Assembly: GCA_039621445.1 (NCBI GenBank) | Contig: CP154956.1 | Coordinates: forward strand, 93,996,406 to 94,060,405 | Length of the DNA: 64,000 bases | Direction: 5' to 3' | Source of the DNA: Euglena gracilis | Taxonomy: Eukaryota; Euglenida; Euglenophyceae; Euglenales | Shown: piece by piece, positions 49,676 to 61,600 of the stretch | How the letters are laid out: each line of letters starts with the position of its first letter | Numbering within the stretch: position 1 is the first letter of the stretch | Position numbers and translations under genes: made by a program | Notes under the pieces: model-generated | Database searches by the model: none | What the model was told of the DNA's origin: nothing | Seen by the model: the letters and a program-made list of their open reading frames with translations, nothing else

Positions 49676-52600
49676 CTGTGGAACGGAGGATTGGATGCTG
49701 TTTTTTCTCATAACTCCTTTCAGAATAAGGAAAATGCTCTGAAATTTGCACTTGTTTGTTGATGCCCAAGAGAACTGTCCCACAGCCCTGACAATTGGCA
49801 ATCCGTGGGCATCCATCCTCGGGCAAACCCATGACAGTTCCTTGGGACAACTTCTTTGGGGAGTCATCCTGACATTAAACATCGATGTCACAACTATGCA
49901 AAATGCCCACTCGTCTGTGCTCCTTTCACCTTTCTTTTCTGGGCCGACACCAAGAGAATATTGATTCTTACAGAAAATGCTGAAAAAGGACACGGAGTTG
50001 AATTCCAAAGAAGTGCGCAGGGGACGGTGCCAATGCCTGAAATCCGCGGCGCGCGCCGCCTGCAGCCCCTCCTTGCCGGACAGGCCAACGCCGACGTGGG
50101 CCTCCTGGATCATCGCGACGTCGTTCCCTGCGAGGCGGACCATCAGAGAAAGCCCTGACTGTTGTGTGGACTCCAACGTGACAACTACGCTTCACATTGA
50201 AAGAAACAACGTGGCAGAGGACAATGAGAACAACTCAATAACAGAGAGTCACTGTGATGATGGGATGATGGGATGGGCCCAAACCCACCCACTGACTTCT
50301 TTGAAAATCCCCCTCCCCCCATGGGGGGAGGGGTCAACCAGCCCACCCACCCACACTGAAAACCAGCCGAAAGCCACTAAGAAAAAAATCTTGTTCTTGC
50401 TAGCGGCTGGGCCGGACTGACTTGGCGCACTCCACTGCTGGGGGCTGCAGCAGCCCCAACCCGGCCACCCACTTTTGAAACTCCACACCGTGGGGTCACA
50501 TCAGCGCTAAGTGAATGTATGATCAAGGATCTCTGCGACCGAAAATGCAAACAGATTGTGCATTTTATTGCCGCATTGCAGACAGGGGAACATTACACGG
50601 GCCTAAACAAAAAGGCACAAAAAATAAGGGGAAAAGGCAATTTAATTTGCGCATTTAGGGTTCAAAATCCAAAGGTCAACAAAAGGTGCGTGATACAGGA
50701 TTTTTTCCTTTTCAGAAACATTTTGGTTGTGAGAAAAAATAAAAAATTCAAAAAAATTCAAAAAAAATCCAAAAATACAAAAATGACAAAATTACGACAG
50801 CTTTGTTGTTCACAGGAAAAAAGCGGGTCACAAAATACAAAATTATAACCCTCAATTTTTTAAAACTTCTCCTCAAATCTAGAAAAACCGCAAAGGAAAA
50901 TGTAAAAAAAGCAAAAATAATAACAACATATACAACAACACAAAAAATATAAACATAAAAAACATAAAAAATAATAACAACATAACCCAACTCAGCAAGT
51001 ACAACACACACAATGCAATAAAATACGATAAGGTGCGGTGGGAAACGGAAAACAATGCAATCCAGCAAAAATCAAAACAATACAACATAACGCAAAACAA
51101 ATCAATGCAACACACCATAACATTACATGAGGGGCAACAATACAATGCAATGCAACACATTTTTTGTTATTCTCAATTTTGCATTTCTTTATAGATCTTA
51201 TAATTACATCATGAACAGATTCACAGACAGGCATGCCCATGCACAATACCATACACAAATTGCATGTCAAAGAATTTCACGATATGACAACGGAGGTCCA
51301 ATATATATAAAAAAATGCAAGTGTGTGCACAACTGTAAAAGATACACCAACGGAAAAAAATGCACGTGCACGGACATACATGTATACCCATATGAGTCTG
51401 CGCCAGCATAACACACCACCGTCCCCTATGGCCAGGGTGATCCGACCGGTTTCTTTCACCAGGCGTGTCACTTCTGCCTTCTGCCCCGGCGTGACGCGGC
51501 AACACACGACGGCAGGGACCTGCACACAGCAGGAGGGGGGCAGCAACACCTCACGCCTATGTTCAAATGCTAAAATGCAAACACAAAAACCCTCAAAAAT
51601 CGCCTCAAGCCCCGAAAGCTAGAATTGAATAAAAATAAATTGAATAAATTAAAAAGTTAAAAAATAAATAAATTTCAAAGACGATGAAAAAAAATGCAAA
51701 TGAACGCTTGTGAAAAGAACCTGTGCAAAATGGATCACACTCAACCTCATCTAAATGCACACTCCTTTGGTGGCCTGTTCAAACAAATTCTCCCGGTTGC
51801 AGAGGGAAGGTAGAGATGAGCAAATAATTGAGCGCCCAAAGACATTCAATGCAATGCAGGGTTGTCTTCCGTTCTTTCCCAAATGTGAGTGTGAAGATAA
51901 TCAACTTGAACTTCTTCACCAGCTGTGAATTAGAGCATTTGAAGTCAGATTTGCAGCCGCTCAGAAAAAAGACAATGAACATAAAGTGCTGTTCTGCGTT
52001 AAACCACTGGCCGCAGTGGAGAAGCTGCTAGCCCTCGGGGGTCCCTGCCAGGCTTCTGCTTAAGGACCCGGGGGGGCGGGGGGGGTACTGGCTAGCCAAT
52101 CGGCTAGACACTGGAAAAAATGGACTTGCTAGACCCCCTCCCCCCGGGGGGGGGGGGGGGGGGAGTCCGGGGGTCCCCTGAACTGGAAAAAAAATTTTCC
52201 TCCGGCGCTGTGCGCCGAGGTGGAAATGAGGTTTTTGATAAGTTTTTGGCTGATTTTGTGCCAAAAATTCCCAAAAATGGCCAAAAACGGGCATTTCTGG
52301 CCATTTTTGGAGGCCCAAAAAAATTTCTGGCGCTTCGCGCCGGTCACTGGAAAAAAAATTCCACTGGCTAGCCCTGCTAGCAGACCCCCCCCGGGGGGGG
52401 GTCTGCTGGAAATCCCACTAGCCAAATTTGGACTAGCTACAGTCCAGCCCCCCGGGGGGGGGGGGGGTACTGCAATCCCTTAAGCAGAAGCCTGGTCCCT
52501 GCACTGGAAAATCCTCTGATGCTTTGCGCCAATGTGGAAATGGTGTTTTTTTTGCTTATTTTATTCCCCCAAAAAGCTAAAAACGGGGCATTTTTTGACC

Positions 52601-55600
52601 TTAAAAATGCCCCGTTTTTAGTGGTTCCACTAGCTGGGCTGCTAGCAGACCCCACCCCCCCTGGGGAATCTGAAGTCCAGCCCCTTAGAGGGGGCACTGC
52701 ACATCCTAAATAGATGCCTGTTGGGGTGCAAATCCTGTCCCTTTTAAAAAAAATAAAACCGCAAAAGAAATGAAACTCGCAGAAAAAAAAGTGGATGCAA
52801 CCCTTCTGAACACCTTCATGGCGAGGGCCATGAACTCGGTGGTGCAGTGCGGGGAGGCAAGGATGACGGCCAGGGTCTGCCCCGTCAGGATGAAGCAGCA
52901 GCCGGGGTCCTAAGCAAGGAGAGGGGGCACAGCGAGCTTCTTTTTCAGATAGGGGGGGACCCCCTGGAGTCCCCCCAATCCAGCCCGACGCAGGATCCCC
53001 CTACCCAGGAGGAGGACCCCCCGAAAAATCGGGCACAGCATACGGAACCTTAAAAAACATGACGCAAAAAGCAAAAAAAAACACACAGCACACAAATCTT
53101 TGTCTGGTGTGGCGCAGAGTATGAAAAATATAATCTTTTGCAATCTCAGGATTTGCAAAAAAAAACTGCCAAATAGATCAACAACAAAAAAAAATGCCGT
53201 AAAATTTGGTGATAACAAAAATTGGTCAAAAATACGAAGCGTTTCTTAGTTGGAAACTTTTTCCAAAGCAGAATCAAAAATTGCTGGAAGGTGGGGGGAA
53301 AACAACAAATATACATTTTTTTCTTGTTAAAAAACACCATCCTTTGTTGTTTCTTGTCAAACAACAAAAGATGGTTGTCCCTCTACCACAGGGAAAAGAA
53401 GGGGGGGGCAGAGATGGACGGTTGGGCTCTATCGCCCTTTTCGGCGTTTTGTTATGAAAAAATTTTTGGCATTCCTGAAGACCTGACTGAACTGAATTCA
53501 GGGGATGTCTCATTTTCTTTCCCTGTTACAAGAGTGCTCGAACCACACGTGGAAGCGCCCCCCAACACCTGGATGCTGGCAGCCAGAGGGTTGGCCTCAT
53601 TCACGTCCCCGTTGATGGCGGTGCTGCGGCGGGCCCTCTCGAAGAATGGCTGCGAAAACGAAGGTTCGGAGGTGGTGACGCCTCCACAATGAGACTTATG
53701 GTGGCAAGAAAATGTGTCCCTGAGTGCCGGGACTCTGGCAGGTCTTCAGGCACAGGCCAGTTTTCTGGGGAGTCTCCTTCAGGGAATGTTACTCAGCGAT
53801 AACACCAAAACATCAAACAACCTCCAGCAACAATGAAGACAAATGCTCACGACTCACACATAACGTGGGCCGCATTATATGAATCAACTCACTGCTCCGT
53901 AACGAATATAGCTTGGTTTGGAGGTCCCATAATTTCTGATTGACCTAATTTCCGATTTCAGCCGCAAATGATGGCTTCGACACAAAAGAAAAGGAGGCAG
54001 GTCAGCTTCTGAACCAGGGAAAAGGAGGGTGGGGGATCATGACATACCATGGTCCAGAGGCCCTCTGCGTCTCGCACGTTGCTGAAGCCGGAGTCGCGGA
54101 ACACAGGATGGTCTTAGTTGGCAAGGCAGGCCGCCAGCCGGAGGTGACATGAATACAATGTGCCATCGCTGGCTGTCGAAATAGAAAATACTTGCCGGCA
54201 AATTGCTCGGAGGGCGGGGATGCTGCCGGATGAAGTTGGTAACTACATCTTTCCGCAGCTGCTGGAGCCCGCTTGGAATGGGTGGCTGCAATTTGGGACG
54301 ATGCATGGAACGGGCTTGGAACAGCTTGAATATTCCTCCAATTTTGTACACACTAATTCATACAACTCCGATCCCCCCGGCAGTGTCCAATGCTTTGCAG
54401 AAAAAACACCACAAGACAGTTTGGGTTTTCTCTTGCACAAATGTGGACTTCGGGATAGAGTGAGGTGCGCTTGCAACCGCAATTATTGGCAAGAGGTTTG
54501 CAAATGATTCAAAAGATCAGGAAAAAAATTAAACAAAATCTCTGGCAATCAAACTAGATGCAGTCCCCAGTTCAAGTCTTTCAAATAAGAATAAAAATGA
54601 CAAAATTGCTCGTAATGGCGATAATAATAGCATCTTCCCGAGAACTCTAGGTGTTTTGAATGCCTGCTCAATCACCAATCAGCCTGTCTTGGGAGGTGCT
54701 GGCGGAGGTTTTCGAGGATCTGCGCTTCATCAGAACCTAAGACAAATCAGTGACAAATGATGAGCCATTTTAGAAATCACCCTCAAATCCAACCTGAAAT
54801 CAGGAATCTGCTACCAGCTACCAGGTACGTGTTCAAAGGTCGACTTGTGCCCAACAAAAAAAAACCCAAGAAGCTTTGGCTGGCTTTGAAGTGCGAATAT
54901 TTGTTGTTTTGTGTCTGTTCCTCCTTGGCCAGAGGACACAACGGTCAGCGCTTGATCAGATGTCCTTGCACAAAAAAAAATAGCCTAGCCTAGCCTAGCC
55001 GGTCCTCGCTGCCGCCTAGCCGGCAGCGAGGACCCCCCTCTCGTTTAAGAAGTGGCCCACACCCGAAATCGCCTGTGTTTTCACCATCTCCGCGGGAGGT
55101 GTCCGGTCAACAGTGCAGTACCGTATGCCTGCTTGAGGAATAGGGTTGGGATTTGGGTTAATTGAAAGGTTTAGGTTTAGGGTCAGGGTTTGGAATAAGG
55201 TTAGAGTTAGGATTTAGGCCTTTAGGCCTAAATTTAGGCTAAAATTAGTTTGGCCCACCTTCCTAATTTTTGGCCTAACCCTAAATCTAATCCCTCCTAA
55301 CCCAAACTCTACTCCTAAAAGCAACAGAAAACGTCGAAAAAAGCCGTCGAAAACCCCATCAGCTTGCGTTTAAGAAAACGGACCCCCCTCGTTTAACCAT
55401 TGGGCCTTCCCTCCCCGAGTAGATGAAGGCTGCCAAATGGCCAAATGGTCATAAGAGATTAATGAGATGCATTCCTGAAAAATGCAAAAAAGAAACCACA
55501 TAAAATGTTTTCCAAAAATATCGTTCTCAACAAAACCCCCCAAATACAACATAACTGTACAATTCACCAGAACCATTCCTCACAAAAGATTTGGATGATG

Positions 55601-58600
55601 TGCAAACTATGTATGACATATGTCGTACCTGGCAAGAAAACTTATTAATTGCTTTAATCATAATCCATGTATTATTATTGTTACCAATTATGATTATTAA
55701 TCATTATTACTCTCAATTATCTTTTTATACTACAATTCTTCAATTGCACTTGACAATCACCATATGTTAATGATGCATAAATTCGAGCCACAAAAATCAA
55801 GGCTGAAGATTCAACGTACCTTGAATGGCCAACAACTCCTCATGTGGCTGGATCAAGTTGCAGGAAAGTGCGATCTGCTGCGCCGTCTGGGATGGGAAAG
55901 GGGGGCAGCCTTTTCCCTTGTAGTCCTTCCCCCAATAGAGAATTGGGGGAAGAGGCGCGTGTGGAATGCATATCCATCAATTTAACAAATGATGTATGCC
56001 TGTGTTTGTGCATTTAAAAGATGTGGACGTTGCAAAAAACAACAACAACTAAATAGCTTATCCAGGCTCCCTACACCCAACGGGTAAGGGTCAATTCGGA
56101 TGGGGCAAGCACTGACCAATATAAAATCAAGAAAGAAAATATTAAATACACCAAACATACTCCCCCAACCTCCAAGTTCTATATCTGGGTGGCATTTCAC
56201 TTGATGCTTCGGGAGAATCAAACCTGCAGACCAAGACCTATAAGCTTCCCAGGGCATTTTTTTTGGAGTGTTTAGTGGAATTTAACCCCTCGGGGTTTAT
56301 TATTATTTTTTCGCCTGAAGTCCAGGCTTGGGCTTGGGGGGGGGGGTGTTTGGGGAGTTTAGAGCTCAGATTTTTTTTGGGATTTCGGGACAAAAAAACG
56401 AGAAAATTTCTTCCTTTATCCCCTCACTTCTAAGCATATTGCACATTTTTATGATGCTTGGGTATAATCCACATGAAATGTTTTAGTGCCCATATGTGAA
56501 GCCAAAAGCCTTGTCCATGAAGGCCGCAACAAGTCCAACTTTCCCTCCTTTGGTGTTGTCCCCCGGAAAGGGGGGGGGTTGTTAGCTTGAAGTCGGGGGT
56601 TGTATTTGGGGGGAGGATTTAATAAATGCCTTTCCAAGGCCTAGCAGGGGGGGGGGGCTTTGTGTCAGGTGCCAAACCTACAGCCAGAAAATGTCACTAT
56701 ATGGATTTAGACGCCGCTGTTGCACCGCCAGTCAGCGGTTCTATGGAGGCGGGGGTTATTCATATCAATGGTGGCCAGATCAGCGAAATCCCAAGAAAAG
56801 ACTTCATATTAGGAGCAGGTCGATCCTTAAATAAACAAAAAAATAAACTCTGTTGTCCGAGCACATTCCACTAAAAAACAAAAAAACGACCAAACTCTCG
56901 AAATTTCTCGGTGAAAAAAAAATCAAAACAAAGGAGAAAATTGATTTCGAGCATCCTTGGACCGTTGGTCCGTGACCTACCCCCCCCCCCTGCTGGAAAG
57001 GGAAATTATCAAGAAACAAGAGACAAAAATGCTCCGAAAATCACGCGATGCCGGAAAAACAGGTGCCGGGTATTAAGTGAGAGGGAGCAGGATGGAGGTG
57101 GTCTGGACTACTCTGGAGGGGGTGCGTCAGACCCCCCTTGTGCAAAAAAAATTGGGTTACGGATCCGAAGGGGGGAAGGGGGGGGTGGTCTGGATCCCCC
57201 CTGGGGGGTCTGACCCCCTCCCCCCCCCCCCCGCTCACCCTGAACAGGTGGTGGACATGCCAACCCATGAGGTTTGGCAAAACACCGCACAATTGTCCAA
57301 AATACCTTGTTTCATAAAATAGGGGGTATTTTTGGACCCCTTCCAGTGGTGCAATAAGCCTCGGCTTGCAACCCTCCCCCATTGGGCTGACCACCAAACA
57401 TATTCTAAAACCCCCACGGGGGGTTATGGGTGGGGCGGGTTAACTGTTGACTTTTTAGTTCGAGGATGGCACCGCACCTCGTATTTGTCCCCGGTGAGCA
57501 TCCAGAAGGCGATGCCGGCCTCCCGCAGGCGCTTGATGGTCTGTGGCACATACTGCTGCAGCTTGTCCTCGATGGCCGCACCCGCCGCCCTGCCATACTC
57601 TCGGTGGGTGCCACTTGAGCCTGATGCATCTCCCACAAATATTTCGGTGTGAAATTCGAAATTGTTATTCCAAAACTTAAAAAAAATCAACCTATGTCAA
57701 TATTTGAAAATAAAAACAGGAAATGAAAAAAAACGCCAAAAATAATAACCCATTGGGAATCTGATCATAATAAATAAACTTTTTAAACGAATTTTGGTTC
57801 AATTCAAATTTCATTCAACCAATTTTCAATTAAATTTGATGGTTCGATTTGCATGGATAATATGCGCATGAATGAAAAATTAGTAAAAGCAAAATGTTTG
57901 ATTGCAAATACATGTGGCTAAATGTGAAAAGCAGCAATTATATTAACCTTTTAAAATAAAATACAACAGCTACAACAGCACTGATGTCGTCTTCAACAGT
58001 TGGAAGGGCTGCGGCCGAGGCCCCCACCAGCAGCAGGTTGCGTTCGATCTGCTCGCACGCCTCGTCCACCGCCGCCTGCCGACCGGCGCCTGGCACGGCC
58101 TTCGCCTTCAAGTGCTGGCATGCCCCGCCACGGCAGGGATACACGTAACAGGGGGAGAGGAGGACATAATAAGAGCGAGGAGACAGGAGGAGACGACACG
58201 GGACGAGAGGATAGGGGAGGAGACGGGGCGCGACGAGACGACACGAGACGAGACGAGACGAGACGAAACGAGACGAGACGAGACGAGACGAGACGAGGAC
58301 GAGACGAGACGAGACGAGACGAGAGAGACGAGACGAGACGAGACGAGAGGAGACGAGACGAGACGAGACGAGACGAGACGAGACGAGAGGAGAGAGACGA
58401 GACGAGACGAGACGAGACGAGACGAGACGAGAGAGAGGAGAGGAGAGGAGAGCAGAGAGAGGAGAGGAGAGGAGAGGAGAGGAGAGGAGAGGAGAGGAGA
58501 GGAGAGGAGAGGAGAGGGGAGAGGAGAGGAGAGAGCGGAGAGGAGAGGAGAGGAGAGGAGAGGAGAGGAGAGGATAGGAGAGGGAGAGGAGAGGAGAGGA

Positions 58601-61600
58601 GAGAGAGGAGATAGAGGAGAGGAGAGGGAGAGAGGAGAGGAGGAGAGAGGGGAGGGAGGGAGGGGAGGGGAGGGAGGGGAGGGAGGGGGAGGGAGGGGAG
58701 GGAGGGAGAGGGGAGGGAGGGGAGGGGAGGGAGGGGAGGGGAGGGAGGGGAGGGGAGGGGAGGGGAGGAGGGGAGGGGAGGGGAGGGAGAGGAGAGAGAG
58801 GAGAGGAGGGAGAGGAGAGGAGATGGAGAGGAGAGGGAGGAGAGGAGAGGAGAGGAGAGGAGAGGAGAGGAGAGAGAGGGAGAGGAGGAGAGGAGAGGAG
58901 AGAGAAGAGAGGAAGAGAAGAGAGAAGAGAACAGAAGAGAGAAGAGAGAGAAGAGAGAGACAGAAGAGAGGAGAGGAAGAGAAGAGAAGGAAAGAGAAGA
59001 GAAGAGAAGAGAAGAGAAGAGAACAGAAAGAAGAGAACAGAAGAGAGGAGAACAGAAGAGAAGAGAACAGAAGAGAGAGAGGAAGAAAGAGAAGAGAAGA
59101 GAGAGAAGAGAAGAGAAGAGAAGAGAAGAGAAGAGAAGAGAAGAGAAGAGAAGAGGAGATATAGGAGAGGAGAGGAAGAGAGAGAGAGGATAGGAGGGAG
59201 AGAGAGGAGAGGAGAGAGATAGGAGAGGAGAGAGAGAGGAGAGGAGAGGAGAGAGAGGAGAGAGAGGAGAGAGAGAGAGGAGAGGAGAGGAGAGGAGAGG
59301 AGAGGATAGATAGGGAGAGGAGAGGAGAGGAGAGAAGAGGAGAGGATAGGAGAGGAAGAGGAGGAGAGAGAGAGAGGAGAGGATATAAGGAGATAGAGAG
59401 AGGAGATATAGGAGAGGAAGAGGAGAGGAGATTATAGGAGATGAGAGGAGAGGAGAGGAGAGGAGAGATATAGATATATATATATAGGATATTAGATATC
59501 TAGATATATTATATTATATTATATTATATTATATTATATATATCATATTATAGAGATTAGATTAGATTAGATTAGGTTATGTTTATATATATATATGATA
59601 TATATATTAGATATGTGTATATATATATACATATTAATTATATATATTAATATATGTAAAGTATGTATATCAGACAGACCCCCCAGAGGGGCTCCCCCCC
59701 CACTCACCCAGCCTGGCGCGGGACCCCCCCCCGGGGGGACCTCCAAGTTGCGTTGTCTAAAGGCATTTCCCAAAAATTTTCCGGCGCTTTGAGCCGAAAC
59801 CCACACCTGGGCTTCCGGCCCGGAAAAAGCCCTCCAGGGCCCCGGAACCACCAACCCCACTCCCCCCCCGGGGGGGGGGGGTTCTTCTAAACTTAAAAGA
59901 AGCCTGATCCATAGTACAGGGGGCGTGGTCCAGTGCACATAGATACGCCATGTGTGAACCATGCAAATCCCACCATATATTCATTTGACCAGGTTCACAA
60001 AAAAAAACCATGGGCACCCCAAAAAAACTTGTTGCCAAAGATCGTTTTTGTTGTGTCCACAAATATACCACAAAATGCCGAGGTACGTCATCCAAGGAGA
60101 AGGGAAATGCATTCCAATGGTGTGGCCTGTGCACTCTCCCCGCCACGTCTCAAACTCTTCAGGCCATGGAAGTGCCTGGTTGACCGGACAAGCAGTGGGA
60201 TATTTGGTCAGGCAAAAAACAATAGCACTTGCGCATCTAGGTGTCCAATTGCACGCACACAAAAAATTTATTTCTTACCTTATCATTTCTTATTGCTATT
60301 TACTTCTTATTTCCGCTGAAAAAAATGTGGTGATAAAATGCCTTTCAAGAGGTCCAAAGAGGAATATTAACTAAGAAATGACAATTCAATTTGTGCAACC
60401 TGTTCCCCTCACCCCAACTTGCTAGATTCAGCTGCCAAGCCCTGCCTCAAATTTTCCTGGAGAGGGGCAACCCCTAAACGAACTTTCTTGGCGTCGGTCT
60501 GGTGTGCTTGCCAGCAGAATGTATTTTTCTCTCTTTCCCAAACATATGTCAATTTTCAAACTCCAATCTACCTGTTTTGAATGCACCAAATTCTTTTCAA
60601 ACCTTCCACTTGGTTCATTTTGACGGCGGCGACCCCAAAAACCAGAATGAGATTTCTCTTGAGCAATGCAGCGCACCAGAACAATGTTTTTTTGGTGCTG
60701 CGCTGCCGGGGCTCGAACCACCATACCATGCTGCACAGCAGAGCTTCTCAAAAAATCGACACAAAGAAATACATGTATTGCTGTAATCGGACCATATTAA
60801 AGAGTGAGTAATGAACACAATGCCCTCTTCCACACTCGTTATTCTATTTGGCTTGGAGTGCGCACGACCGTGAAAAAAAAATCCAAAGAATAGCATTCTC
60901 CCTAAATGGTGTGCACGACACCTTCTCCCAGAAACTTCGGAAAAAAGGCTTGTCGTTTCCCACTGAAATGACAACCCCGCGTCGCGGATCACAGGGTGTC
61001 CAGCACCGCCCTGCCCCCGGGGAGAGGTCGCGGAGGGCGGTGCACAGCGTGCGAAGCCCCCGGCGGGCGTAGCTGTCGAGGTGCGCCTTCAGCGTCGTGA
61101 CGTCCTGCTTGGGGCGCAGCCGCTCGATGATCTTGTCATCCGCCCCTGGCCGGGGGTCACGTTGGTCACGCATGACCAGCAATCTTGAGAAAGATTGGGG
61201 GGAAGGGGGTCAACCCAGAGGGACCGGGGGGGTCAAGAACGGGGGTCAATTTTGGGGCCAAAATTTTTCCGCACTTCCCAAGAGGAAAAAGACTCCTTCC
61301 GGGGGGACTAACTTGGCCCTGGGGGGTGGGCAGGGCAGAACGGGAAGGCCTGGTGGGGGGGGTCGACCCCCCCACCCACCACAGAATCTTCACCGATTTC
61401 GGGAAAAAGGGGGATTTTGGCCAGAATATTTTTTTGAAATTTTTTTTAAAAAATGAACCCAAAACACATAATTTTTTGACGGAAAACCACGTTTTTTTCA
61501 CAAAAAATCTCAAAATTTTCCGTCCTAAAAATTGGTACTTTTTAGGAGGGGGGTGAAAAAAATGAAGGTCAAAAAAAGTGGATAAAATTTTGGCACAGTC

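Noticed and set aside
54082-54115. Longer version of flippase exon 54048-54081 from acceptor CTAAG
   Set aside because: The junction codon would become TGA; the CTTCAG acceptor keeps the frame open.
58000-59164. Arg/Glu/Asp-rich open frames over 200 residues
   Set aside because: Product of the purine-only repeat; no stop can arise in GAGA-type sequence.
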